From Acanthornis magna (taxonomy: Eukaryota > Chordata > Aves > Passeriformes > Acanthizidae), in contig JAWUZG010000018.1 of the NCBI GenBank assembly GCA_036785705.1, forward strand, positions 5,677,501 through 5,741,500: a stretch of 64,000 nucleotides of DNA, given 5' to 3'. The translations under genes and the position numbers were made by a program. The notes under the pieces were generated by a model, which did no database searches, was not told the origin of the DNA, and was given only the letters and a program-made list of their open reading frames with translations. This document shows positions 29,001 through 44,000 of this stretch, one piece after another. Within the stretch, counting starts at the first letter, position 1; each line of letters begins with the position of its first letter.

Positions 29001-32000
29001 ATAATGATAGGAAAAATCATAGAAATTATTCTAGAAATTATGCAAAATTGCTAGGATAATATGGAGGCTATGTACAAACTATATGTGCAAACAGCAGAGT
29101 CACTGCTTCTATTGGTGAACTGTAACACTCTCATCTGTGGATTTTTAGCAGAAGAAAGAAATAACTTTAGTGCCTGTTGGTCCAGCCTCTTGAAAACAAG
29201 AAAAGAAACCAACTAAAATCCCTAAAAAACTAATTTCCATTACAGTTGTTCTGATTCTACAGACTGAAGACCATGTTCTCACAGAGCAGAGTAACTAACT
29301 GCACCAGTGATCCCAACATTCTCTGGCTTAAATAAAATCCTGAAGATTCAAGAAAGTGTACAGTACAGATTCAAGATTCAGTACAGTCATAAACCCCATT
29401 AAAAATGGAGCCATACAGCTTTGTAATTCCTAGGGTAAATTTCCCAAGGAATCCTGCACTTTACATGCATCCACTTTAGCAAACTGTTTGAAAAAACAGG
29501 TTTAATGATTATTAATGCTGTTGCTGCAGTACCACATGTTGCTCTGTAGGCAGCAGAATTGTGCGGACACCTCAGAGGAGCACATTTAAATGTTACTGCT
29601 AAATATCACTAGAATAAAAAAAGGTATTTTTTCAAAGTAATAAAGGCATGTATTAAGTAGGATTCAATGGATTGGACAAAAATATGAGCTACAATAAAGC
29701 AATACATAACAGTAATCACAATGTAATTGCTCAGGTGCAAAATATATAATATATATGATGAATAAAATCATATGAATGAAAAAAACTGGAATGGTGCAGC
29801 AAATGTAACTGATGACTAGAAGTTATATATCAAGATGATAGCAATTCATAAGCTACTAAAACCTTCCTCTTGATTAACTATATTTCATTAGAAAGCGATC
29901 AAATCAATTCTGTTGAAACTATAAAAGATGATGCCGTGATAAATAATTTTTGAAAGAAATTCCAATTACCTTGGAGATTAATTTACTTTTATTTGCAAGA
30001 ATTTAGGATCCATAATTTTAACTTCAATGTTTCAGTTGCTATAACAACTTCGTACATTTGTTCCTAGTTCATTTATGAGCACATAATTTTTTAATTTGAT
30101 TGCATCGTTTGATAGATAAGACAGTTTAATGCCGTTTTTAAGCTAACTCATTTAAACTATTTGCTGGAGGATTGCTGGTTATTTCTGTTCCTGATAAAGC
30201 TCATAATCAGGCAGAGTTAATTTAACAGAAATTATATGCAATGATAATCTTTTTCAGTAAATTCTATTCAACAGACAAGAGCACCTCTGCAATAGATACT
30301 CCTTGTTCAGATGAGGAGTAGTAACTGTGTCATCTTCTGTCTGTGTTTTGCTTTACTCATGACTACCTGAGAACACTCAAAGACCTAGGAGGTGGGGGAG
30401 TGATCCTGCAGCACTTTCCCACCAAGGACACAAAGAGCACATGGGGAATTCATTCAAATGTTTAATGTAGCAACTAAAACTGCAAGTTTTGCAGTTGTAC
30501 TGAAGACTAGTGATGACAATTGTGCGATGCACAGTTACTTTTGTTTGAAATCAGAAGCCTCTTTCGTTCTAGACTCACTGTGTGCTGCACTGGCTTTTGC
30601 TCTGCTCTGTATGAGTTTGCCATCATCTGTGACGTTCAAAACAAGACCCTGTAGCAGAGTGTCTGTGCAGTGCTTTGGCACAGTGCTAACTTTATGTGCC
30701 ACTTAGGGGTGGAACAGGGCCTCTAGTTTTTCTGGAAGAGGCTTCAAAAGTACAGAGCAACTGACAGTAAAACCTAGGATTTGAATCAGGGTCAATTGAG
30801 GGCCCCACATACAGGGGATATGGGCAATCTCAAGGGCTCCCTCTTGGATAATATGTCTAAATTCCTCTGGACAGCACCTAAGCAAAGATGTCCAAGCTGA
30901 CATTCTTTACAGAATTAAAGAATTACAGAATTAAATTCTGTAAATCTTTACAGAATTACCTGAAATTCTTTACAGATCTAAGCCTCAACAGCTAACAGTG
31001 AGTGTATGATCAAGCTGGAAAGGAAATCACACTATCAGAGATGCTAGTTAATTATTTTAACCATTCTTTCTGTCTCCTAATCTTTTAAATGGAAGCAATC
31101 ACAGAGCTTTGTTAAAAAATATATTTATACCGTGTTCCATATATGAGGCTTCCTTTCCTGTAGTAAATCATATTAGAAGGAAATACAATGATCAGTGAAC
31201 TTACTGTATTGTTAAAATATATTTTAACTCTCAGACCTCCCTGATAATTTTTATAACACAACTGTAATCTCAGATTAAATACTCTCAATCTACTTTACAG
31301 TTTACTAGATATCAGAGGTCATTTACATTAAAACAGCAGCATCTTTCTCAGTTACCTTCTTCATGAAAGGATTAATTAAAGGTCTCGTCAATTTATGGTG
31401 AGCTCAAAGAGCTCAGTTGAGTCCTTTGCTTCACATAGACCTTTACTACAAATGATGACAATATCCCTGAAAAAGCAAATAAATGAGACAATCTTCTTTT
31501 TGTTCTGACTGTTGTAGCTCCTATTAGGGTGTCTTTGAACATACAGCAAGACACATACCAAAATCTGTGAAGAAACTACCTAGCTGAGGGACTAAAATGA
31601 TGAGATCATGGCATGGAAGGATGTACTTTAGTGTAGCCACTTCCAACAGGTAGTGCTCTCCTTAGCTCACGGGAATAACATTATTAATGAAAGGTTTTCC
31701 AAGGGTATATGGGCTGGCAGAGCAGGTTAGTTATGACTATGTACTACAGTGATATTTAAAGCCTACTATTTTCAAAAGAGAAAATTACAAGTAAATCTTT
31801 ATTAGATGAGCTTTCCTCCCAACAGTTGTCTTTGCTTCCTTTACACTATTGTAAAATCAACAAAAACCTTAGATAAGTCAGAGGGTTCCTTCCAGTAAAA
31901 TGGATGAAAGTAATGTGAGATTCAAACTGCAGTCTGTTACACATCAAGATCATAATTCAGCATATTTTTCTAATTCCCCAAAAGAACATAACAGAGGTCA

Positions 32001-35000
32001 CATTTCAGTGGCCTTCCCAAATTGCAACTACAGAAATGATGAATGCTTCCATGTGCAAAAGTAGACACCTGCCTACATAAAGCAACTGCACATACAAAGT
32101 ACTTGTGTATACAGGAGATCATGTGCAAATATGCTGAGACATTTATGATTTAAATGCCTTAAACTACAAACATGAGCATATAGTTAATGCACCAAAGAGA
32201 GGAGTAGGGTTTCTTGGTTGGGCTGGGTTTTTTGGTTTGTTTTTGGGTTTGGGTTGTTTTTTGTTTTCGTTTTTTTTTTTTTTGGCTGCCAAAGTGAAAA
32301 ATGAAGGGAGGAAACAATTTAGTTGAAATTGAACCAAAATACGTTTTTTCATTGTTTCCTGCTCCCATAAGCTAGTAATTGCCATTCATTCTTTAATGCC
32401 AAAACATCTTAGTTTTAGCTCTTTAGGGGAAAAAAAAGGGAAATGAATGCTTAGGTTTTGAGAAGTGTTAGGGAGGAGCAGAATGAGGGTGTTTCCACTT
32501 TATCCAGCAGTTCAGTGGCTCCATGATATTTGTGAATTACCTCCAACATTTTTTCTCATCTATTTGATAAATTCATGTCCAAGAACAACCTTTTAACATG
32601 TATGCTGTTCAGAAAACATTGCAGATTTAGTGCCTAGCTTGATGTCTTATGCAGAAGTAAATACAAGGTGGACAGTGAGCAAAATGGTTTAAAGAGAAAT
32701 ATATGACTGTAGAGATAACTTTTACATCATTCAACTCTCTATTGTCATCTTACTTAAAGATCAAAATTAATCTACGATACTTGCAAGATTTTATAATTCT
32801 TTAGCTAATATTCTCTTTCCTACTCATGTATTTAAAAAGTCTCTCTTGCCACAACTAGAAATTCTTCAGACTTCACCTAGGCAGGTTATAGCCTACATTC
32901 ACCTAAATTGTGGCTCATCCATTTCGAGAGAATTATATGGCGAAATATAGTTCAAGGCCCCAACCAAAAGTAAACAAAGCGTTTAAAAAATTTCATTGCT
33001 GGCTAAGTTTATAATGCTTATTTATCTGAAACAGAAACTAAAATGGAAGCACAGTTGGAGTACCAAAGCTTCAGGCACTCACTCTGTGACAAGGGCTCAA
33101 AATGACATAGTCTATTCTGAATGAAAAAGTCATATCACCCTTTTTCTGTCCTCTCCTCCTGTAAATAGGGACATGGTGATAACAGATTCCTACAGAACGG
33201 GGTTTCCTAACCTTTCAGTTCCTCTTATTCAAATGTATTAACAAATCTGTCCTAAAAATGTACTAAATATGGGCTTTAGAGCAATACTGAAAGCATCCTG
33301 TTCCCGTGCTTCTGACTACGTTGTGAAACTGTAAGGAAAGAAATCAAAAAACCAAACCACCCATTAGACTTCTTTTGAGCAGAGGGAGACACCGGGGCAG
33401 TGCCAGGTCTTGACTCCAAGGTCACAAGTTGGCAGTGACACTGTAATGCTTTTGACTTGCTCTGCTCACATCTGTGTCCACAGAGATGACAGCGAAAGCA
33501 TTAGACTTGCTGCTGAACAGGATCTGTACATCTCAGTTAGCTGATGTCTAGATTACATTGGAAAAGAAGAAGCAGTTTGCTTTCTCAATGCTTTTTTCAC
33601 CACATTTCCTCCATCTACTCTCAGACATGTTCCTTCTCATACAGAGAGAAGAACAACATTCATAAATGAGCAATGCTTCTCATACAAGACATTAACTAGC
33701 TGCAAAGAAAACTTAGAATTTGCCTTCGGAAATCAGCCATTCTCTTACATAATGAGGCTTTATCTACCATTTATCTGCCTTTTATAAGTGTCGCAGTACG
33801 AGAAAGTCAGAAGAGAAGAACGCACAACACAGAGAAGTACTTCCACCTCAAAGAGAACAGGAAAAAGGAGTGTGCTGCCATGTGTGACACAATAAGCTCC
33901 ACAAACTACGTGTGATGTTGGCTGTTATTGTTAAAGGTGAGGTTATTAACAGCCATAAAAATCCAGATGGCTCTACCTAACATCTGTTAATATTCACCTG
34001 GTTCTGAGTAAGTTTAAATTAGTGTATCTTCCTGTTTCTATTATCATCCTGGAACCCAAAAGGAACACAACGATGGGCATTCAAGACAGCTCTGCAGTTC
34101 AGAGATGTCATAAAGTTCCCAGCAGCATCCAAAGTTGTTATTCTATGAGACACTACAAAAAAATAGCCCTCCGGAAAAAATACAATTACCCACAAGGAAG
34201 ATTTTGATTCTACCTGACATAAGGAAAAGCAGTCCTTTTATGTAACCTCTTACTGGCCTTTTAAAAGGGGCTTTGGTCTGCAGTACCATGGTTATTGTGC
34301 CTACTGGGTTTACACTGCAATCTAAATAACCTGGTTTGGGAAATACTCCCAGAAGCTGAAATGTGATTTAGAAGCAATTTTAACAGGTTTGAAACTTTCA
34401 TTACATTAACTATTTCCTCTGAAGAGGAACATCAATATTTCAGACACACACAAATTCTTCCCTTTGCACCGAGTTAGGCCATTACTCAATCCAGCATTAG
34501 CAAGTAATTTTTCCCAAATATAAAATATTGTTAAGTATAATACTGGGTTGCAGTAACTTTCGTTCGTACAGAATTTAGAACAAAATAAAACCTACTAGTT
34601 CATGCACTATTTTGATAAAAATATATTAGTTGAGAAAATTTCTCAGCAAACCTTACTTATTCATTTAGCAATAAATACTGGATTTGAGCTGCTCATTTAG
34701 AAGCTGACTTTTACACAGATCAAGTTTCCTACATTTTATGAATACTTTATAGCTTATCTTTCCTAAACTCCTAACTAGGTCTCTTTAGAAATGGATTTTT
34801 ACACAGAATGAGTTTCCTAAAGTTTTTGAATACTTTATCACTAAAACTCCTAAAAATCTTAACTAGGTCTTTTGCAGAGCACAATGGAATAAAATATATT
34901 TTCCTTGGCATTTGTGCATACATATCTTGAATACTGCAGGGCATTTCGATGAATGATTTAGATTACTGTTGACTGGCAGATGACAATTGAGTTTTATGGA

Positions 35001-38000
35001 AACTTTTGACAAGTCAACGTTTTGTTTTCTTCTCTGTTTGGGAGAAAACACAAAACTTTCTGAAATGAAGACTGTTTCTTCATTAAAGCTTACTAGACCA
35101 CTTCATTTTGGAATGGAAAAAAGTAATGAGTGACATTCTTCAGGAATCAGTATTGGGACTAGTGCAGTTTAACATCTTTGCTGGCAACATGGACGGTGAG
35201 ATCAAATGCTCCCTCAGCAAGTTTGCCAAGGACACCGAACTGTGGTGAGGGTGACACTGGAGGGAAGAGATGCTATCCAGAGGGACCTTGACAGGCTTGA
35301 CAGGTGGGCCTCTGGGGACTTCATGAAGTTCAACAAGGCCAAGTGCAAGGTCCTGAACCTGGTTCGGGTCAATCCCAAGCACAAACACAGGCTGGGTGGA
35401 AGAATGAGTTAAGAACAGCCCTGAGGAGAAGGACTGGGGGGTGTTGGTCAACAAGAAGGTGAACATGAGCTGGCAATGTGCACTCACAGCCCAGAAGGAC
35501 AACTGTGTCCTGGGCTGCATCCAAAGCAGTGTGGCCAGCAAGGCAAGGAAGGTGATTCTGGCTCTCTGTCCCATCTCATGAGACCCCACCCACAGTGCTG
35601 CACCCAGCTCTGGGACACCCAACATGAGAAGGATGTGGAGGTGTTGGAGCAAGTCTAGAGGAGCCCAGTGAAGATGATGAAGATGAAGTGAAGATGAGGC
35701 TGGAGCACCTCTGCTATGAAGACAGGCTGAGAGGTGGGGTTGTTCAGCCTGGAGAAGACTCCAGGGAGACCTTACAGCACCTTCCTGAAAGGGACCTACA
35801 GGAGAGCAGAGGAGAGACGTTGTACGAGGGCACATAGTGATAGGACAAGGGGGAATGGCCTTCAGCTGAAGAAAGAGAGGTTTAGATTAGATTTACGGAA
35901 AAAATTCTTTACTGTGAGGGTGATGAGACACAGGAACAGGTTGCCCAGAGAAGCTATGGATACCCCATCCCTGGAGGTGTCCAAGGCCAGGCTGGATGAG
36001 ACTTTGAACAACCCAGTCTAGCGGAAGGTATCTCTGCCCATGACAGGGGGTTTGGAACTGGATGGTCTTTAAAGTCCCTTCCAACCCAAACCATTCTGTG
36101 ATTTAACGTTTCTGTGATTTTGGATAAATTAGGACAGAACTGCAACTCAAATGCAAGTCATTTACAAGTCAGGTCAATATCCCAGACACCGTGCTGGAGA
36201 ATGAGAAGTCTCTCTTACAGACAGACTGATTTCAGTGGAACTAGGACTTCACCGTAACAGTCAGTTTCAGTACACATAAAATATTCTTTGAGTCTTTTGT
36301 GAGTTTATTCTAGGAGCTTCAAATGAAAGACTGTCAGTCCCTCAGTTTTGCTGCACACTTTTTCACATATTACCTTCCCACTTCAGAATTATGCTGTCTC
36401 TCCTAATTTATGCCGGTTTTGACATTGCACTCTTTATTTAAAGTCTTTCTTCAAACGCACTTTACCAAAGGAAAAAAATCAAAATCCTGTAAGAGCAAAA
36501 AATGTCAGACTAGGTCCTTAGCAATGGATTTGGGGATTCCTCAAGGTGAAAGACAGTACTAATTTATTTCCATTACCAAAAGAAGTTTATCTTACCATGT
36601 TCTACTTGGAAGAGAATTTTACCTAATTAAATGGAAAAGATGGCATAATTGATTTTTGGTTTTTTCCAAGGAGTGTGTGTCAGGGGTTGACTTTACTCAA
36701 AAGCAACAAGTCACTGTAGACGAAGTCAAGCACAACAACTTAGTACAAGAATAAGCTTTCAGAGAAAATGAACTAAGCCAGACAAAACGAGAAAAGGTCT
36801 TGACATAAAGTCAGACAGAGCACCACTGGGCTGACAACATCACCCTGAAGGTAAAACACAGCCAAAAGCAGCGGGAGAAACAGGGAAGGTGATATAATGA
36901 CAACAACAAAACACATACTGCAGGTTTATTCTTCTCATTATCTTTAGATTCTGGTAGGAAATTTGCACCTGTCTTCGGGGCCAGTCTGTGATATTAAGTG
37001 TTTCATGCCCCCCATGCTCAATAAAACTAGCTAAAAAGATCCTGCAAGCCTGGCATTAGATACTGGAGTCAGACTCTTGTTCTGCTTTTAGAAATATACA
37101 AGTCACATGATGCTTTTTTGCCAATTTGGGTTCATGTAGCAAATCTAGCTTCAGTTCTATGTATTTCAGATAGATGATTTTAAAGAGGCATCATGTTTTA
37201 CAAGAGCTCTTCAGCCCATTCAACCAGTTATTTAAATACATCTACCCAGAATCACTGTTTTTAATGACACTTAATAAGAAAAAAACCCAAGCCCAGAGCA
37301 CATAGTCATCACACATCATTTTATCTGCCAGTAAGTACAGTTTAGGATAAGCTTTTGATCTGTCTACTTTTACTGAAATCAATGGAAATCCCTCATTCAG
37401 AGGCAAAAGTGTCTCTATGTGGCATATATTATATAATAAATAAACCTGTATTTGAGACAAGGGGAAGACGATGGGATAATGCTGTTCCTCTCAGGTCATA
37501 GATGTATAATGGAGGATAAATGGGGCAGTGGAGAAAGAGAGAAATAACCAAAAGACCAAATCCACATCTGCAGAGCACAGCACTACAAACCTGGCACCAC
37601 ACTTTTAAGTACATTGGGTAGGATTATTGTTTTGCTGAGGGTCCTTTATACACTGGGCTATTAATTCATTTTTCCCTGGGGAAAATGCTACTGGTACATG
37701 TCAAAGGCAGTTCTATTTGTAACTCCTGGGAGAAAAAGCTTGTCCCAAGCACACTGAGCTGCAGTATAAAGGATCACACAAACTGCTGCAATAGGAGCAC
37801 ACAAAACAACCTGTGTGCATTGCCCTGATGGCATTCCCCTTTCCAGCTGCAGGTACCACGTGCCTTTCTCCCTGACTGGACAGGTGGTTTTTACTCTCAG
37901 ACACTTCTAAAATACTAGCACTTATCCTAGAGATGGAGCAAAATGTGCAGCTCAGATCCAGATGTCCCTGGCCCTTTCGAAAAAGACAGATAAACAGGAG

Positions 38001-41000
38001 CCTGAGTTGCAGAATTTGGTTATTTTTAACTCTATTCACAGCATCTGCCTCTGTCACTGCACAGAATAAAAACAAGTATTTGTTAACACAGTGCTTGGTT
38101 ACACCAAGTACTGCAGTGTTATTTACTAGGACAACACTATAGTTATTTATGCTGTGAAGACAATAGGTGTTTAACATTTTTATGTCTGACTAAAAATCTG
38201 TAGAAAACAAAAATCCCCAAGAGGAAATAGTTATTTTTTTCCCTACATCTTTCAGATTTGTATTGCAGTCCTGTTATTCCACCCTCCCTGGTGGTAGCTT
38301 TGCAAGATTTCCTATGAACACAGTGCTTCCTTACAACCTGAAATACTGCAGTCAGGTAATTTCAAAGATGGGTTACATGCCAGGGAGGTTCAGACATTAG
38401 TGTCTGTGTGACTGCGAGAAGCAAAAGCCACTGACTCAAGGACTATCTCAACCATGCACAGCTGAAAATCTGTGCAAGGGCATAAACAGGGAGAGCCCTG
38501 AAAACACGTGAAACCAAAACCTTACGTCATGACCAGTGTCTCATCTCCAGGTTCACTAAGTAATCCATCTACAAAGACAGAAGTGCTGGTAAAATTATGT
38601 GTACTCCAGGTCTGGCCTTCATCTATGCTGAACCTGTAAAAAAGCAGAAATGGTTTTCATTTACAACTATTGCTATGCAAAGCAGAATGCACTTTAAAAA
38701 AATCTCCTCGCTACTAAAGCTTAGGATTTTCGATCTCAAAATACACTAGTCTAGTATGCCTAGGCAGTGCATCATATTAATGTGATCTTCTTCTCAGTGA
38801 CTTATCCAGGGATTTGCATCTTTATGAGAAGGTGAAATAAATTTTCCACAACAATAGAATTTCTCAGGCTGATTAAAAACTGGCCTCTGTCAACAAACTA
38901 TCTTGCCACCTTGTAGATTCAAAAGCAAGTTAATTCACATTTCATTCTTTCTAGTAGTCTCTGAGCTATAGACCTGTTAAGCAGAGGCCAGTGAAACATG
39001 AGGCCAACTGCTAAAACATGGGAGGTGCAGTAATTGCAGGTTCCAAGACGATGATGGTCCTTCATGGCTGCTACCATCCACTTAAACATTTGGAAAAGAT
39101 ACTGATGAATGGAAAAATACATTTTAAAACATATTTCAAATGTGCACCCAAAATTTATAAGTCAAAGTCTCTTTCCTTCTGTACATTTCTTCCAGGTTTT
39201 TGGATAGTAGGTTAATAATGGCTTTCATTCCAGAAAACCAGGCACAGAGCCTAGTTCCTATTCCTGTATATAATACAAATCTGCAAAAACAAAACAATTC
39301 ACAAGCGATAAAGATCTCTTACATTTTCTGCGCTGAAGATTAGAGTTCTGTGTGCCATTACCTGAGGTTACCATGTTTTGCTGCCCTATCATGCAGTCTA
39401 TAACTTGATATTTTATAGCAAAATGCTTTGCAACAAACCTGTCCTGCCAAAAGAGCTGAGAAGGCCATTTTCTGCATTACCACCATTATGACAGGGTCTA
39501 TGCAGACTGCAATTAATTTGTGCATGAATATCTCAGATGAGTGGTGATTCTGGCATACCAAATTACTCAGCACAAAAGTGCATATAAGTCCTTTGCCTGC
39601 TGGCTCCCAAATTCTTCCCAGAGCAGCTCAGGGCTATTCTCCAAATTCCCTGTGGTCCTTGGAGAGGACAGAGACTTATTAGAGTATCTGTGAGCTCTCC
39701 TGACTACATACCTAAGCCACATAGGCAGCATAGGCTGAGCATTATTGATGGGCACTGCTGGTGCCAGCCAGCAGCAGATAAACAATGAATCTAAACACAG
39801 CTTGTACTGTAGAGTTCCAGAATAGTCTCTTAAGCAAAAAATACCTACACTGATGCAAGAAAATTTTATTATCATTAATGCATTCTGCCATGGTACCTTC
39901 AGCATCAGGAAGTAATCTTTAAGTAAACACCCAACTGCATTTTGTTGACTTAATGAATGTTAAATTAAGCTGACTCCACCTGCATTTCATACATGATCAC
40001 ATTGAAATGCTTATCTTAAACTCTGAACTTTGCCTGAGGTCTTGAATACACAACAGCTCTACTCTAATTGACTGTAGGATTACTTGAGTATTTTCAGAGG
40101 GATAGAGGTGTCTTTGATAGCCACAATAACTCCACCATGGTCCAAGTACAAGATGTGGTGCTCTTCTTCAAAGACCTACAAGTCAGACAAAGAAAGGCCA
40201 GCTAAGCAAATGTACAAAACAGCTGAAAGTAAATGAACAAACAAACAAGAATTAAGAGACTTTTATGTTTTATAATGTCCACACTTCAAACTGAAAAGGA
40301 CATAAAAGTCAGGTTAACTCTTATATTTCTCCCAGCTGTAAAAGAAAAGAAAGTTAAGCAGGTGAATCAGAAAATGTTCAGGTTCAAATCACAGTAAGAT
40401 TAAACTGCCTAAAGTGATTTTAGCCCAAGCTTATATTTCTCATAGTATGCATTCTGCATTCCTTCCTGTTATACATCACCAAGTGACCCATCACCTTACC
40501 TTGGTGTTTGCCATATTCTGTGTATCCTGTGGAATAAAATGCTTTGTTGTCTAATTCTAAGAAAAGCAGGAAAAGTACTGCTGTCTGTGACTTTGTCTAA
40601 TTCTAAGAAAAGCAGGAAAAGTACTGCTGTCTGTGACTTTCTCACATATTCCCCAGAATCTACAGAACTTGAAATAATTGGTGGAAGAATGTTTTATGCA
40701 TTTCCCATTTCAGTGAGTTTAAGTTCAAATATTATGTGATGTCCCATGGAAGTCACTCTGAGTTTGAAACCAAAATATATGTAATATTGATTTATTGGTA
40801 TAAAGAATTAAAAACTTCCTAAATTATTTTAATTCCTTTTCTAGAGGTCATCAACAGTACTAAAATAAAAGTACTTTCCTTTTTCACATCTAAAATCCGT
40901 TTTAAGACAGGATTTACTCATGTTATTAACCTGTGAAAATTCATTTAATACAAGAGGAAGTGATATGTGGGAATTATCATACACACTTAGCATTTATAGA

Positions 41001-44000
41001 AAAACATGCAGTCTCCTATATGCTTTGACAAAGCAAAGGTGAAAACCGTATAGCTTAGCTTTACTTTGCTTTGTGGATGAAAAAATACTGACAATACTAA
41101 ATTTGCTACATTTAGAGGATTTCTCAGCAAGACTGAACCACAGCTGGGGTGAAAGTATCTTACAGCACACTCACAAGTACTTCAGAAATAGGAAGCATTT
41201 AATTTGGGTTGAGAACTCAGTCCTCCTCTCATCTAGGACGAACATATTTTATGGGAATCCTAGGGCTTCAAGAGTCTGATCAGTTATTCAATGTTGCCAA
41301 TTTACAGGCAAAACCCTGATAGGAGGCATTTTTAGTTCTATCCACTCATTCACCCAGCTGTGTATTTTAGAAGAGAATTCAGTAAAGGACAGGCATTAAT
41401 TTTAGATGCACTTCAAATGGATGAGATCAGCTGGAGACAGAGAAGCAAGCAGAGTTTTGATCCTCCTCTAAACTTTGTTTGAACTTTCACTCAAACCAAA
41501 ATGCAACAGTGTGTGCTGGGACACCAAGTCTCCCAAAGCTTCCTCACCGTACTGAAGACACACCATGCTGATATCTGCAGCACTTTTTGCAAATTAGGCT
41601 TTCCCAGGAAAGCCATGGCAGTTTCTCACGTACCATTTTAATACCCTGCTTTAGCACACTACAAAGCACAGAGGACACATTACAGGCATATTAATGCCAT
41701 TGTTATGCTCTTCTTGCACACACTTTAAACTTTTTATAAACAAAATGTATGAAATCCTTATGAAAACAGTTCTTCATCTTCAATACATTGAAAAGAATTA
41801 ACATTTTCATGCCTGTTCATCACAATAATGAGTATTTATCTCTACTTTCTGGAAATAAAAACAAGACAAACAGTTTGCAAAGGATTGAGGCAAAGGTGAT
41901 CCCAGTGTCAGAGCTGAAGTTCGAACCCAGGGAGATGAGATATGTGAGTTCACAGCAGGCCAAGAATTCTGATATACATCTCTCCACTAAATAAAGCCAA
42001 GCAATAAATCTATTCTGATCTTTACTACAGCCACTACAGAAAAAGATTTTTATAATCTATTTCTATAATTTTTTGTGCACATTTTGAGCTTTATAATCAC
42101 AATGTCAGCTTCTATTCTATCCTCTTCCTTCTGCTGTAAAAGCTTTTTCTCCTGTGTCTGTCCTGACAACTCCAGAAGCTATTTCAGCTCAAAATACCAG
42201 TTGGGAGCAATAAGAAGAGCTCTATGAAATCAGTGAAAGCATGTTTAAATGATCGTAGAGAAATTTATGCCACACAATTTTACTTTGCAATACAGAAGTT
42301 TCAAAAAAACCCAAAAATTCCTGAAGTCACTTGGTTCTCTCATCAAGTGATATCCATATCTAAATTCAAATCTGGAAACAGAAGTTTTCCTACAGAGAAT
42401 GAGCCAGTTGGACCTTCTCATGGTCAAAAACCTGGAATTACATCCTTCGTTGTTGTGCTTACAAGAGTTACCATCCATCTCCTAAGATGAATGGCCGGCA
42501 GGAAAACCTGTATTCCCACTTAACTGAAGGTTTTCCAAGTTGCTTTGATACAAAAGGATTTAACACAGATAATAACATTCCAACAAAAAAAGTAGCAGAC
42601 TAAAGCTCCAGAGATCTAGATTCAGCTCCTAGACATCCAAAAGGCTTTCTGTGTAACCTCATTAGCTTAACTGAACATTTTGGTGCTGCAAGAGTTACTT
42701 TGGTAGCGGATCAAATATGAAAGGTTTATTGTTGCTGACTTTTTATTTATGCCATTTCTTTTGAAATCCAGACCTTTCTCTTACTCTACTTGCTGTTTTT
42801 CAAGTACAGTGTTGTAACAGATGCTGTTGAAGTAACAATGGCAACCATAACCGTGAACAGAAATCAGTATTAAAAAAAAACATAAAAAACACTCATATGT
42901 ATAGATAAGGCAATACTTAGCACTTAAAAGAGCATCCTAATATTTCTTGTTCATTAACACATTTTATTATATTGTTTTCCTGGTATAATAGACAGAGAAA
43001 TTTTTCAAATAAACATGAGATCACCTTAGGCCACATCTTCATGGTCCACTTGGCACTTAAGTTAGCAGTTGGACTTAATGATCTTAAGGCTCTTTTCCAA
43101 CCTAAATTATTCTACAATTCTAAGTCCACATAGTTTATGATAACACCAAGGTGAGATTTCCTTCTTCTACAGTCCAGTTCATGGCATGAATGTTTAAGTT
43201 ACTTGCCAATCAGCTCCTAAACTACTGCTATTTACAGTGCGATGTTGTACAGCCCATTGCTTCAAAATTTAACGTTTTTCTTAAGAAAAAAGTGATGGTT
43301 TCAAGATATATCAACAAGTGGCCATGGAACAGAAAGGCAGAAGAACAACTGGAACCAGCCCAAGTGGTATTGTGGTTACTTATAATAACATTTCTTGGTT
43401 TTGCTTTTTGTGTGAGCTGGTAGAGGCAGGATGCAGGAGTAACCACTAAAATACAGACAAAATGCGATAATAAATTTATCCTCATTACCTGGCCAGCTGG
43501 GGAGCCCTGAAGCAGCTCCAGGGCAGAGAAACACAAGCAGGGATGCAGACACTGCAGAGCTCAGTCCAGGCCTGAGGATCAGCCAGCCTGTACTTTCACC
43601 TGTATTTCAGGGGTGCACACAGGTTTAATTTCCCACTCTGCAGAGGGCAGGCAGCTCAAGCACGTTTGATAGTGTGCCTCTATCACAGGCCTACGTTATC
43701 TAAACACAGATGTTCAACTTGTCCAACGCAGAAGGCCAAAAAGCTGCCAGTATGATATACATGGGTTTGACACCTGAGCTTGATTGTGTTTCCAATCCTC
43801 CTCGCCAACCTTCTGCTATTTTCCCAAACATTTCCATTTATCACCAGAATTTACTTAATTTCACAAAACTCTCATTTAGGCATTCATTTCTAGCTATGAA
43901 CCCTGACTGTGTTTATAGGTAAGTCTTTCTGAGCCCTCACATGACCACACCAAATGCAAGCTATGGAAATTGGGGTTCAGTTGAAATGGATCATAGAATC

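Larger units (their letters stand above)
24949..38525 (-). other. 13.6-kb intron between e5 and e6
   Basis: The largest intron here. It contains a long degraded CR1 (27,290-28,885), a better preserved CR1 (35,128-36,120), a palindromic patch (30,905-30,975), a T/G-rich low-complexity run (32,212-32,284), and a diverged tandem duplication (34,706-34,875). Other stretches (25-27 kb, 29-30.9 kb, 31-32.2 kb, 32.3-34.7 kb, 36.2-38.5 kb) are AT-rich with no gene, RNA or element recognised. Confidence 0.75.

Noticed and set aside
35140..35835. 231-codon open frame on the minus strand, the longest single frame in the window
   Set aside because: It lies wholly inside the plus-strand CR1 copy and is its antisense. 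The peptide is low-complexity His/Leu/Ser-rich, typical of reversed CR1 sequence.
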